NCBI RefSeq assembly: GCF_900094585.1
Contig: NZ_FMAG01000012.1
Span: 90,494 to 154,493 of the forward strand
Length of the DNA stretch: 64,000 nucleotides
From: Martinezella multihospitum
GTDB taxonomy: Bacteria; Pseudomonadota; Alphaproteobacteria; Rhizobiales; Rhizobiaceae
Direction of reading: 5' to 3'
A program made the translations under genes and the position numbers. A model generated the notes under the pieces. It worked only from the letters and a program-made list of their open reading frames with translations, did no database searches and was not told the origin of the DNA. Each line of letters starts with the position of its first letter. Position 1 is the stretch's first letter. Positions 9,032 through 17,952 of this stretch are shown here, one piece after another.

Positions 9032-10333
9032 ATGATCCATCTACGTGGGGCCAAGGCCCTTCGAATCGCCGCTATTGCCGCCACGACCGGACTGGCGATT
9101 CTCGCCGGCGCGACGGGCGCTGCCGCCGACACCGTCGTCAAATGGCTGCATCTGGAAACCGATCCGACCTATGTCGCCGTCTGGCGCAAGATCGCCGACC
9201 AGTATGAGGCCAAGCACCCCGGCACGAAGATCGAGATGCAGTTCCTGGCCAACGAGGCCTTCAAGGCGAAGCTGCCGACATTGCTGCAATCGAAGGATGC
9301 TCCCGATTTCTTCTTCAGCTGGGGCGGTGGTGTGCTCAAGCAGCAACAGCAGACCGGCACGCTGCTGGACCTGACCGCGGCGATGAACGCCAAGGATGGC
9401 GCCTGGCTGAAGAGCTATAATCAGGCGGCGGTCAAGGGCCTGACCTTCGATAACAAGATCAGCGCCGTACCCTACAAGCTCGGCACGGTTTCCTTCTTCT
9501 ACAACAAGGCGCTGTTCGCCAAGGCCGGCGTCGATGCTAGTGCCATCAAAACCTGGGACGATTATCTGGCCGCGGTCAAGAAGATCAAGGCTGCCGGTAT
9601 CGCGCCGATCGCCGGCGGCGGCGGCGAGAAGTGGCCGATCCATTTCTACTGGAGCTATCTGGTGATGCGCGACGGCGGTCAGCAGGTCTTCAACGACGCC
9701 AAGAACGGCAAGGGCAACGGTTTCAACGATCCGGCCATTATCAAGGCCGGTGAGCAGCTTGCCGAACTCGGCAAGCTTGAACCCTTCCAGCCCGGCTATC
9801 TCGGCACCACCTGGCCGCAGGCGCTCGGTGTCTTCGGTGACGGCAAGGCTGCTATGATCCTCGGCTTTGAAAATACGGTTGCCAACCAGCGCACCAATGC
9901 CGGTGACGGCAAGGGTCTGGCGGATGACAATATCGGCCGCTTCGCCTTCCCGGCCGTGACCGGCGGTGCCGGCCTTCCGACCGATACGCTCGGCGGCCTG
10001 AACGGCTGGGCCGTCACCAAGAAGGCCCCGCCCGAGGCGCTCGATTTCCTTGCCTATCTGACCAATGCCGAAAACGAGCGCACCATGGCGCAAGCCGGCA
10101 TGATCATCCCGGTCGCCGTCGGCGCCGAAGACGGCGTCAAGGGTCCGCTGATGCACGAAGCTGCCGACCAGCTGGCGCATTCGACCTGGCACCAGAACTT
10201 TTTCGACCAGGATCTCGGCCCCTCCGTCGGCCGCGTCGTCAACGATGTGGCCGTCGGTATCGTCTCCGGCCAGATCACGCCGAAGGATGGCGCGCAGCAG
10301 GTCCAGGACGCCTTCGAACAGGACCAGCTCTAG
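9032..10333 (+). CDS. Sugar ABC transporter substrate-binding protein
   Basis: 433 residues, family-1 extracellular solute-binding protein (MalE/UgpB-like). The ATG at 9032 follows GGGAGGAGAAC, a strong ribosome site. A signal peptide covers about residues 1-33 and ends AAAD before TVVKWLHLE. The mature protein shows the usual hinge segments (ALFAKAGVDASAIKTWDDY at about 163-181; AAMILGFENTVANQ at about 272-285). It is the first gene of a binding protein-permease-permease-ATPase operon. The neighbouring ThuA/Gfo-type enzymes suggest a disaccharide or glucoside ligand (inference). A terminator-like hairpin immediately downstream probably sets its expression above that of the membrane subunits. 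Confidence 0.88.
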   Translation: MIHLRGAKALRIAAIAATTGLAILAGATGAAADTVVKWLHLETDPTYVAVWRKIADQYEAKHPGTKIEMQFLANEAFKAKLPTLLQSKDAPDFFFSWGGGVLKQQQQTGTLLDLTAAMNAKDGAWLKSYNQAAVKGLTFDNKISAVPYKLGTVSFFYNKALFAKAGVDASAIKTWDDYLAAVKKIKAAGIAPIAGGGGEKWPIHFYWSYLVMRDGGQQVFNDAKNGKGNGFNDPAIIKAGEQLAELGKLEPFQPGYLGTTWPQALGVFGDGKAAMILGFENTVANQRTNAGDGKGLADDNIGRFAFPAVTGGAGLPTDTLGGLNGWAVTKKAPPEALDFLAYLTNAENERTMAQAGMIIPVAVGAEDGVKGPLMHEAADQLAHSTWHQNFFDQDLGPSVGRVVNDVAVGIVSGQITPKDGAQQVQDAFEQDQL

Positions 10334-10339
10334 CGGCAT

Positions 10340-10378
10340 CCGGCGCCGGCCGCTCCCTTGTGCCGGCGCCGGTTTTTC
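10340..10378 (+). terminator. Intra-operon hairpin with T tract (attenuator-like)
   Basis: Two copies of CCGGCGCCGG (10340-10349 and 10363-10372) form a perfect 10-bp stem directly followed by TTTTT. It begins 7 bp after the binding-protein stop and precedes the permease gene by 28 bp. Such hairpins commonly give partial readthrough and stabilise the upstream binding-protein mRNA. Confidence 0.7.
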
Positions 10379-10405
10379 TTTGAACTGCAATCGTCGAGAC
10401 TGCCC

Positions 10406-11344
10406 ATGACCGATGTCAGCGCCACGACCACTATGCCCTCTGTCGCAAGAGCGAGACCCGCCGCGAAGCGAAAATCGCCGGCCGCGCGCGGCCGCATGCC
10501 CGTTATCCTGCTATTCCTGCCGCCTGCTCTTCTGCTCTTCACCATCTTTGTCATCCTGCCGATGGGGGAAGCGGCCTGGTACAGCCTCTATCGCTGGAAC
10601 GGCTATGGGCCGCCGACCGAGTTCGTGGGCTTGCGCAATTTCCAGGTGCTCTTCAAGAACGGCGCCTTTCTGACGTCGCTGAAGAACAATGCTTTGATCA
10701 TCGTCGTGTCGATCGCGGTCCAGGTGCCGCTTGCCATTTGGCTGGCGACGATGCTGGCGCACCGCATTCGCGGCGTCGTGCTCTTCCGGCTGATCTTCTT
10801 CCTGCCCTATGTACTCGCCGAAGTGGCCGCCGGCCTGATCTGGCGCTTCGTCTATGACGGTGACTACGGCCTGTTCGCCGCGATCGCGCATTTCCTCGGC
10901 ACGCCGACGCCCTATGTGCTCGCCGACAAGGACCTGGCGATGTACGCCGTGCTCGGCGTGATCGTGTGGAAATATTTCGGCTTTCACATGATGCTGTTCA
11001 TCGCCGGCATGCAGTCGCTGGACAAGAGCGTGCTGGAGGCGGCCGAGATCGACGGCGCCACCGGCTGGCAGAAGTTCCGCTATGTGACGCTGCCGCTCTT
11101 AGGCTCGACGCTGCGTCTTTCCGTGTTCTTCGCCGTTGTCGGATCGCTGCAGCTCTTCGACATGATCATGCCGCTCACCGGCGGCGGCCCGTTCAACTCG
11201 ACCCAGACGATGGTGACCTTCCTCTACAATTTCGGCGTCACCCGCATGCAGGTCGGCCTCGGCAGCGCCGTCGGCGTCGTGCTGTTCGTGATCTGCGTCA
11301 CCCTCGCCTTCGGCTACAAACGGATATTTATGCGCAATGACTGA
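10406..11344 (+). CDS. Sugar ABC transporter permease (MalF type)
   Basis: 312 residues from the ATG at 10406; the frame is open from a TTG at 10358, but that start would lie in the terminator hairpin. Six membrane helices begin at residue ~33 (VILLFLPPALLLFTIFVIL). The EAA loop is visible as LEAAEIDGATGWQKFRYVTLP, followed by the typical GGGPFNSTQTM. It forms the channel with the next gene product and overlaps that gene by 8 nt. Confidence 0.88.
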   Translation: MTDVSATTTMPSVARARPAAKRKSPAARGRMPVILLFLPPALLLFTIFVILPMGEAAWYSLYRWNGYGPPTEFVGLRNFQVLFKNGAFLTSLKNNALIIVVSIAVQVPLAIWLATMLAHRIRGVVLFRLIFFLPYVLAEVAAGLIWRFVYDGDYGLFAAIAHFLGTPTPYVLADKDLAMYAVLGVIVWKYFGFHMMLFIAGMQSLDKSVLEAAEIDGATGWQKFRYVTLPLLGSTLRLSVFFAVVGSLQLFDMIMPLTGGGPFNSTQTMVTFLYNFGVTRMQVGLGSAVGVVLFVICVTLAFGYKRIFMRND

Positions 11345-12185
11345 TCTGGCCTCATCCGTTCGACTGACCACCGGCACGAAGATTTATCTCTATGTGTCGC
11401 TGACCATCATTGCCGCCATCGTGCTGATCCCGCTGCTGACGACCGCGCTCGGCGGCTTCAAGACGCTCGGCGATCTCCGCACCAACCCCTTCGGCCTGCC
11501 GGCCGAGTGGCATTTCGAGAACTATACCGGCATCCTGTTCGGCGACCGCTACTGGCGGCAGATGATGAATTCCCTGATCATCGCTGTGCTGACCGTGTTC
11601 CTGACGCTGTCAGTTTCAGCGATGGCGGCCTTCGCCTTCGCGCATGTGAAGTTCTTCGGCTCGAACTTCCTGCTGAACTATTTCCTGATCGGCCTGATGT
11701 TTCCGGCCGCGACCGCCATCCTGCCGCTTTTTATCCGCATCCGCGATCTCGGCCTGCTCAATACCTATTGGGGCGTGGTGCTGCCGCAGGTGGCTTTCGG
11801 CCTCGGCATGAGCATTCTGCTCTTCCGGAATTATTTTCGAAACCTTCCGGAAGAATTGTTCCAGGCGGCCTTTGTCGACGGCTGCGGCTACATCCGCTTC
11901 TTCTGGCACATCTCGCTGCCGCTCTCGCGGCCGATCATTGCGACCGTCAGCATCATCTCCTTCGTCGGCAGCTGGAACAGCTACATCCTGCCGCTGATCA
12001 TGCTGAATTCGGATTCGATCTACCCCTGGCCGCTCGGCATGATGGTCTATAGCGGCGAATTCGGTACCGAATGGGAGCTGGTGCTCGCCTTCATCACGCT
12101 CACCATCCTGCCCACCGTCATCGTCTTCTTCCTGGCGCAGAAGCACATCATTGCCGGCCTCACCGCCGGCGCTGTGAAATCCTGA
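11337..12185 (+). CDS. Sugar ABC transporter permease (MalG type)
   Basis: 282 residues with a short cytoplasmic N-terminus and six predicted membrane helices. The first covers about residues 16-36 (YLYVSLTIIAAIVLIPLLTT). The EAA loop appears as LFQAAFVDGCGYIRFFWHISLPL near residues 176-198. The start overlaps the preceding permease gene by 8 nt, so translation is coupled. It partners the MalF-type subunit. Confidence 0.88.
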   Translation: MTDLASSVRLTTGTKIYLYVSLTIIAAIVLIPLLTTALGGFKTLGDLRTNPFGLPAEWHFENYTGILFGDRYWRQMMNSLIIAVLTVFLTLSVSAMAAFAFAHVKFFGSNFLLNYFLIGLMFPAATAILPLFIRIRDLGLLNTYWGVVLPQVAFGLGMSILLFRNYFRNLPEELFQAAFVDGCGYIRFFWHISLPLSRPIIATVSIISFVGSWNSYILPLIMLNSDSIYPWPLGMMVYSGEFGTEWELVLAFITLTILPTVIVFFLAQKHIIAGLTAGAVKS

Positions 12186-12206
12186 GCCTTATTGGAGCAC
12201 AAACAA

Positions 12207-13277
12207 ATGGCATCCGTCGAACTGCACAATATCCACAAGGCCTATGGGGCGCTGACCGTCATCCACGATATCTCGCTTTCGATCGAGGATGGCGAGTTCA
12301 TCGCGCTCGTCGGCCCTTCCGGCTGCGGCAAGTCCACGCTGTTGCGGATGATCGCCGGGTTGGAAGAAATCACTGATGGCGACGTGTCGATCGGCGGTCA
12401 GGTGGTCAACGCCATGACACCGCGCGAGCGCAACATCGCCATGGTCTTCCAGTCCTACGCGCTCTATCCGCATATGACGGTCGCCGAGAACATGGGCTTC
12501 AACCTGAAGCTCTCGGGCGAGACCAAGCAGGTGATCGAACAGCGGGTCAATGAAGCCGCGCGCATGCTCGATCTCACCAAGCTGCTCGACCGCAAGCCGG
12601 CGCAGCTTTCCGGCGGCCAGCGCCAGCGCGTCGCCATGGGGCGCGCCATCGTGCGCAACCCCGCCGTCTTCCTGTTCGACGAGCCACTCTCCAACCTCGA
12701 TGCGAAGCTGCGCGTCCAGATGCGCTCCGAAATCAAAGCGCTGCATCAGAAGGTGCAGACCACCTCGATCTACGTCACCCACGACCAGATCGAGGCCATG
12801 ACGCTTGCCGACCGGATCGTGGTGCTGAACCAGGGGAAGATCGAGCAGCAGGGCACGCCGATCGAGCTTTACCGCAAGCCGGCCAATCTCTTCGTCGCCG
12901 GCTTCATCGGCTCGCCGGCCATGAATTTCCTCGACGGTACGGTCGAGGGCCTCGACGGTGCGCCGGCCGTACGGCTGAAGGACAGCACGCCGATCCGCAT
13001 TGCCGGGGAACGCAAGGTGAAGGTGGGCCAGAGCGTGAAGGTTGGTTTGAGGCCCGAGCATCTGAGCCTTGCAAGTGCCGGTTCGCCACTCACGGGCCAG
13101 ACGCTGCTCGTCGAGCCGACCGGCGCCCAGACGCATGTGCTTTTCGACCTTGCCGGCGAACAGGTGACGGCTGTTGTCGATGGCGAGGCGCCGGTCCGCT
13201 ACGGGCAGCCGCTGAACGTCTCCGTCAGCCCGGAACAGGTCTATGTCTTCGATGCCGCGAGTGGCCTGGCTCTTTAA
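12207..13277 (+). CDS. Sugar ABC transporter ATPase (MalK/UgpC type)
   Basis: 356 residues from the ATG at 12207, with GGAGC about 8 nt upstream. All ATPase motifs are intact: Walker A GPSGCGKST, Q-loop MVFQSYALYPHMTV, signature LSGGQRQRV, Walker B VFLFDEP and switch YVTHDQIEAM. A C-terminal TOBE regulatory domain starts at about residue 240. This subunit has a full motif set, unlike the GlpS/GlpT pair. Its stop overlaps the stop of the convergent DUF427 gene, so no terminator separates the two. Confidence 0.9.
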   Translation: MASVELHNIHKAYGALTVIHDISLSIEDGEFIALVGPSGCGKSTLLRMIAGLEEITDGDVSIGGQVVNAMTPRERNIAMVFQSYALYPHMTVAENMGFNLKLSGETKQVIEQRVNEAARMLDLTKLLDRKPAQLSGGQRQRVAMGRAIVRNPAVFLFDEPLSNLDAKLRVQMRSEIKALHQKVQTTSIYVTHDQIEAMTLADRIVVLNQGKIEQQGTPIELYRKPANLFVAGFIGSPAMNFLDGTVEGLDGAPAVRLKDSTPIRIAGERKVKVGQSVKVGLRPEHLSLASAGSPLTGQTLLVEPTGAQTHVLFDLAGEQVTAVVDGEAPVRYGQPLNVSVSPEQVYVFDAASGLAL

Positions 13278-13651
13278 GTTCTCACATCGATCGCATCGAC
13301 GCGATCCGGATAGAAGGCCATGTAATCCTTGATCCGGCTGACGGACGTATAGGGGGTTTCATAGCTCCAGATGGCGTTTACCGAGCGCTCGCCGCCGGCC
13401 GGGATGCTGTAATAGGAGCATTCGCCCTTGTAAGGGCAGTAGGTTTCATGGCTGGTCTTTTCCAGCAACGACATATCGACATCCTTGCGTGGGATATAGA
13501 TGACGGCTGGATAGGACGCTTCCTTGAGCGATAACGCCTCATGCGTATCGGCGATGACCTTGCCGGCGGCGGAGACGATGACATGGGCCTGCTTGTCCTC
13601 GATCGTGATCGGATGATCCGGACCGGGGATCTTGACTGCTCTTTCCGACAT
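13274..13651 (-). CDS. DUF427 domain protein
   Basis: 125 residues from the ATG at 13651 (MSERAVKIPGPDHP). The fold is the DUF427 family: VIVSAAGKVIADTHEAL, YPAVIYIPRKDV, then SHETYCPYKGECSYYSI, which holds the conserved Cys and Tyr residues. No biochemical role has been established. Its stop codon overlaps that of the sugar ATPase gene by 3 nt in convergent orientation. A TetR gene lies upstream on the same strand, about 110 bp away, and may regulate it. Confidence 0.82.
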   Translation of the reverse strand: MSERAVKIPGPDHPITIEDKQAHVIVSAAGKVIADTHEALSLKEASYPAVIYIPRKDVDMSLLEKTSHETYCPYKGECSYYSIPAGGERSVNAIWSYETPYTSVSRIKDYMAFYPDRVDAIDVRT

Positions 13652-13763
13652 GATTGGATTTCCTGAGATGAGTTGCAAGGGCGGCTGGGCGCATCTTTCT
13701 CCGTAGGGAACCGGCCCAGGCTGACTTTGTTCCAGAAGATGTAGGGATGCCCCGCCCGGATTA

Positions 13764-14402
13764 TCAGCCCTTGCGCGCACCCCAACGCAATCCATCCATC
13801 AGGAGACGCACGAGGCGGCGGGAGCGCTCATACCATTCCGGCGAACTGGGCATGGAATAGGTGCCGGAAAGCGCCTGCAGCACGTCGGTACTGTCGACGT
13901 CGGTGCGGATCGAGCCGGCGGCAACTGCGCGCTCGATCAGGCTTGCGAGCACGACCGGCACCTTGCCGTAACTGTCGGCGAAGAGCTTGGAATTGCTGTT
14001 GAAAAGGATGCGCAGGCTATCGGCCATGCCCCGTTTCGTCGCGATGTAACCGACGAAGCGATGCATCCATTCCTCCAGGGCTTCATCCGGTGCGCGCTCG
14101 CGTGAAAGCTCCTCGGCGGCATCGCACAGCGCTTCGACTTCGTGATGATAAACAGCTTCCACCAGATGTTCCCGGCTCGGAAAATGGCGATAGAGCGTTC
14201 CGATCCCAACATCCGCGCGGCGAGCTATGTCTTCCAGTGAGGCGGCGGTGCCGTGGCTGGCGAAGGCTTGTGCAGCCACTTCGATCAGCTTGTCATAGTT
14301 GCGGCGCGCATCGGCGCGCAGACGCTTGCTTTCATTCGGCAGCATAGGCTTTGGTTCCGGCAACGGCTTGCGTGCCAATTTCTGCTCCTTGCGGATTGCC
14401 AC
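13764..14402 (-). CDS. TetR-family regulator
   Basis: 212 residues from a GTG at 14402, or 193 from an ATG at 14345 (MLPNESKR). The N-terminal helix-turn-helix (residues about 29-77) is clear: IEVAAQAFASHGTAASLEDI then ADVGIGTLYRHFPSREHLVEAV. The C-terminal half is a ligand-binding helical bundle resembling the SBT/AefR-like TetR regulators common in rhizobia. Target and ligand are unknown; the DUF427 gene downstream on the same strand is the nearest candidate. Confidence 0.82.
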   Translation of the reverse strand: MAIRKEQKLARKPLPEPKPMLPNESKRLRADARRNYDKLIEVAAQAFASHGTAASLEDIARRADVGIGTLYRHFPSREHLVEAVYHHEVEALCDAAEELSRERAPDEALEEWMHRFVGYIATKRGMADSLRILFNSNSKLFADSYGKVPVVLASLIERAVAAGSIRTDVDSTDVLQALSGTYSMPSSPEWYERSRRLVRLLMDGLRWGARKG

Positions 14403-14565
14403 GTGATGATATCCGGCATTCGCGTCAGATAGTGCGCGGCGATATCTTCTCCATGGCCAAATACAGGAGGATTGTTATCGCATTCGGCAGCGAGACGCCA
14501 TTGCCGCAAGCGGGAATCGGGCTTGCGAGAATCGGGAAGGACGTTCGTGCGGATTTCTGGCCGAC

Positions 14566-16440
14566 TTATGGAGACGGTGCGCCGAAATGATTTGGCCCAA
14601 AGCCTGGTCCCAAGTTCGGTCCGAAATCAGATCCTGAATTCGGCCCGAAGCTCGGGCCTTGCTCGAAGTTGGCAAAGGGGGTGGGCGGATTGTCGCGAGC
14701 CGGCGGAACGTCGAGGTAGCTCATGATGTTCTCGACATGGTTGACCTGCGAGCGCAGGCTGTCGAGCGACTTGCCCGTCAGATTGGTGCCGGCAGGCAAC
14801 TGCGCTGTCAGCGGATTTTCGTAACGGCCGTTGACGCGCAGCTCGTAGTAGAGATGCGGCCCGGTGGAGTAGCCCGTCGAGCCGACATAGGCGATGACCT
14901 GGCCCTGGGTGACGCGCTGTCCGACGCGCAGATCCGACGGCGTTGCCGAAATATGGGCATAGGTGGTTTCGTAGCCGCCGTCGTGGCGGATGCGTACATA
15001 TTTGCCGTAGCCGGTTTCCCAGGAGATCTTTTCGACGACGCCGTCACCGGCGGCCTGGATGGGGCTACCCATCGGGGCGCGGAAATCGACGCCATTGTGG
15101 AATTTCTTCACGCCGAGAATGGGATGGATGCGCCAGGCAAAGCCATCGCCAAGCGTGCCGTTTGGCACGGGGCGGTGCACGAGCGATTTGGCGATCGAGT
15201 GGCCGCTCTCGTCGTAGAATTCCGAGGGGCCTTCGCCTTCGTTCTTGTGCAGATAAAAGCGGTGCGTGTCGCCATCGGCATGGAATTCGATGAACATCAG
15301 CTCGCTCCGGCCGTCGTCTGCCTTGCGGAAGAGCAGGTCGACGCTGTCGGGAGCCTCATCGATGCTGGTCAGCGAAATGCCCTTGGCCTTGGCGAGCTTT
15401 ATGAGCTGCGAGGCATATTCCTTGGTCAGGCCGGCTCTTTCGAGCTTGTCGCTAACCGCCCTCTCGTCACTTTCGTCGACGCCTTTGAGATCGACCGCGG
15501 CAACCTCCGTCGAGGATGGAGCGTCGGCCTGGCTTTCGCTATAGAGCGTGGAAAACAGCCTGTCATTGGCCATCGGCACGAAGCCATTGGCATCGTCGCG
15601 GGCAACGACGCGCTCCGGCGTCTTGTCGCCGCTGAGGCGCGCCATGATCAGCTTGGGCCGGGCATTGGGGCCTTTCTTCTCAAGCAGCAGTTCCAGGCTG
15701 TCGCCCGGGGAAACAGTATCGGTCTCTAGGGCGCGCTGCAGCTCGTCTCCAGCATCGCTGCCGAGGCCTGCCGAGGCGAGGATGTCTTGCAGATCCTGCT
15801 TGTCCTTCGGCATGGAGACCAGGCGGTGGAATTCGCGCCCGGCTTCGCCGGTCGTGGCGCGTGATACGCTGACGTTCAGAGGCACACCGCGAACGGGGAA
15901 GCGGGAACGGCGGACCGCATCATAGCGCGTGCTGCTCTGCGGATAGATACCGTGGCGGATATCGGAAAGCGACGGCGGCGAAAATGCCACGTTGTCGGCG
16001 CGCTCGTCGCCATAGGAGGCATTGATGGCGCGAGCGCCGTCACGCGCCAGGGCGGTTTCGTCGGATTTGAAGACCAGCGTCGTGCGATGATAGGTGAAGA
16101 TACGGGTTTCGCCGCTGGATAGTTTTTCGGCCACCTGCGCAAAGCGGGCACCGTCGAAACGCTGTTTTGCAGCCAGCCTGCTGGCTTTGCGCATGGCTGG
16201 CTGAGAGCGCGCGAGCTGGGAGGTGCGCACCGGCGTTGCCCGTTCGATCGCGTGACGCGCCAGCAAGGGATAGAGCACGGTGGCGAGCAGGCCGAAGGAC
16301 GCAGTGCCAGCGAGACCGATGATGATCAGATGGCGAAGATGGGCGGAGCGGGGCAGAAAGGGAATATGAAAATCGTGATGTGGCCGCGCCTGGATCGCAG
16401 CCTCTGCAGGAAATTGAACGCGCAATGGACTTTCGGCCAT
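14566..16440 (-). CDS. Membrane-anchored LytM/M23-domain protein, probable zinc ligand lost
   Basis: 624 residues. One membrane helix at about 37-60 follows a basic N-terminus; a long periplasmic region contains LysM/OapA-like segments; the LytM (peptidase M23) domain lies at about 430-555; a Gly/Pro/Phe-rich tail (repeats of FGPN) closes the protein. Of the M23 residues, His448 and Asp452 (HNGVD) and His496 (YAHIS) are present. The HxH motif reads HLY (529-531), so the second His, a zinc ligand in LytM, is Tyr. That suggests a non-catalytic LytM protein of EnvC/NlpD type that activates other cell-wall hydrolases, but metal binding by a nearby residue cannot be excluded. Confidence 0.82.
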   Translation of the reverse strand: MAESPLRVQFPAEAAIQARPHHDFHIPFLPRSAHLRHLIIIGLAGTASFGLLATVLYPLLARHAIERATPVRTSQLARSQPAMRKASRLAAKQRFDGARFAQVAEKLSSGETRIFTYHRTTLVFKSDETALARDGARAINASYGDERADNVAFSPPSLSDIRHGIYPQSSTRYDAVRRSRFPVRGVPLNVSVSRATTGEAGREFHRLVSMPKDKQDLQDILASAGLGSDAGDELQRALETDTVSPGDSLELLLEKKGPNARPKLIMARLSGDKTPERVVARDDANGFVPMANDRLFSTLYSESQADAPSSTEVAAVDLKGVDESDERAVSDKLERAGLTKEYASQLIKLAKAKGISLTSIDEAPDSVDLLFRKADDGRSELMFIEFHADGDTHRFYLHKNEGEGPSEFYDESGHSIAKSLVHRPVPNGTLGDGFAWRIHPILGVKKFHNGVDFRAPMGSPIQAAGDGVVEKISWETGYGKYVRIRHDGGYETTYAHISATPSDLRVGQRVTQGQVIAYVGSTGYSTGPHLYYELRVNGRYENPLTAQLPAGTNLTGKSLDSLRSQVNHVENIMSYLDVPPARDNPPTPFANFEQGPSFGPNSGSDFGPNLGPGFGPNHFGAPSP

Positions 16441-16572
16441 GAAGTGAGGAACCCTGCAGATTGCGGTGGGCCCAAACTAGGGCAAATCATGGCAAAATCT
16501 AGGCAAATATTACGAGTCGGTTAACTGCCGTGATCATCCACAGGGCGAGATTCGCGCGTTCAAGATGATTCG

Positions 16573-17952
16573 TCAACCGAAGATGGTGTCGTAGAGCAGT
16601 TTGAAGTTCAGCGCCAGGATGATCGCGGCAACTATCCAAGACAGAATGGCGATGCTTCTGGAGATGACGAAACTGCCCATTTTCTCGCGATTCGTGACGA
16701 ATTGGACCAGGGGGATGACGGCAAAGGGCAATTGCATTGATAGCACGACCTGGCTCAGCACGAGCAAGTTCGCAGTGCCCTTTTCACCATAAATGGCGGT
16801 CACGCACACAACCGGAATAATTGCGAGGCCGCGGGTCAAAAGTCGCCTTGCCCAGTGCGGAATCCTGAGCCGGAGAAAGCCCTCCATCACGATCTGGCCG
16901 GCAAGCGTCGCCGTCACGGTCGAGTTGAGGCCGGATGCGAGCAACGCGATCGCAAAAAGGGTGGAGGCGATACCGAGGCCGAGCAGCGGCGACAACAGCT
17001 CGTAAGCCTGGCTGATCTCGGCGACATCGGAATGGCCACTGGTGTGGAAGGCGGCGGCTGCGACGATCAGGATCGCGGCATTGACGAAGAGTGCCAGCAT
17101 CAGCGCGACGGTGCTGTCGATCGTTGCCCATTTGATGGCGTCGCGGCGACCTTCTTCGGTGCGCTTGTAGGCGCGGGTCTGCACGATCGAGGAATGCAGA
17201 TAGAGGTTATGCGGCATGACTGTCGCGCCGATGATCCCCATGGCGATATAGAGCATCTCGTGATTGGTGACGATTTCGGGCGAGGGGATGAAGCCCTGGA
17301 GGATCGCTGCTACCGGCGGCGCCGCGGCTGCGATCTGGATCGCAAAACAGGTGGCGATGACGATCAGCAGCGCGATGACGAAAGCTTCGAGGTAGCGGAA
17401 GCCCTTGCTCATCAGCAACAGCAATAAGAAGGCGTCCAGCGCGGTGATCAGCGCGCCGCCGATCAGCGGAATTCCAAAGAGCAACTGCAGGGCAATCGCC
17501 GTGCCGATGACTTCGGCAAGATCGCAGGCGATAATGGCGAGCTCACAGGCAAACCACAGCGCCAGATTGACCGGCCGCGGATAGTGATCGCGACAGGCCT
17601 GGGCGAGATCGCGGCCGGTGGCGATGCCGAGCCTTGCCGACAGCGCCTGCAGCAGGATCGCCATCAGGTTCGACAGCATGATCACGGTGAGAAGCGTATA
17701 ACCGAACTGCGCGCCGCCGGCGAGATCGGTCGCCCAGTTGCCGGGGTCCATATAGCCGACGGAAATCATGTAACCGGGGCCGACGAAAGCCAGCAGGCGT
17801 CGAATCCAGCTGCCGCCATGAGGAACCTTGACCGTGGCGTTGACTTCCGGAAGGCTCGGACGATCGTCCTCGTCGCGGCTGGCAAACTGCCATGCGCGCC
17901 GCTCTACTGCAGCTTCCTGAACTTGCGTCATGCGGGGCTCCGGGAGGGTCAT
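16573..17952 (-). CDS. mntH: Nramp-type manganese transporter
   Basis: 459 residues, proton-coupled divalent metal importer of the inner membrane. About 11 hydrophobic segments follow a ~50-residue polar N-terminus. The two metal-site motifs are intact: DPGN in YMDPGNWATD (helix 1) and MPHN in ATVMPHNLYLHSS (helix 6). Size is slightly above the usual MntH because of the N-terminal extension; a second ATG (MTQVQEAA) seven codons in is an alternative start. Upstream there is an AT-rich promoter region with an inverted repeat that may bind a Mur/Fur-type manganese regulator. Confidence 0.92.
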   Translation of the reverse strand: MTLPEPRMTQVQEAAVERRAWQFASRDEDDRPSLPEVNATVKVPHGGSWIRRLLAFVGPGYMISVGYMDPGNWATDLAGGAQFGYTLLTVIMLSNLMAILLQALSARLGIATGRDLAQACRDHYPRPVNLALWFACELAIIACDLAEVIGTAIALQLLFGIPLIGGALITALDAFLLLLLMSKGFRYLEAFVIALLIVIATCFAIQIAAAAPPVAAILQGFIPSPEIVTNHEMLYIAMGIIGATVMPHNLYLHSSIVQTRAYKRTEEGRRDAIKWATIDSTVALMLALFVNAAILIVAAAAFHTSGHSDVAEISQAYELLSPLLGLGIASTLFAIALLASGLNSTVTATLAGQIVMEGFLRLRIPHWARRLLTRGLAIIPVVCVTAIYGEKGTANLLVLSQVVLSMQLPFAVIPLVQFVTNREKMGSFVISRSIAILSWIVAAIILALNFKLLYDTIFG

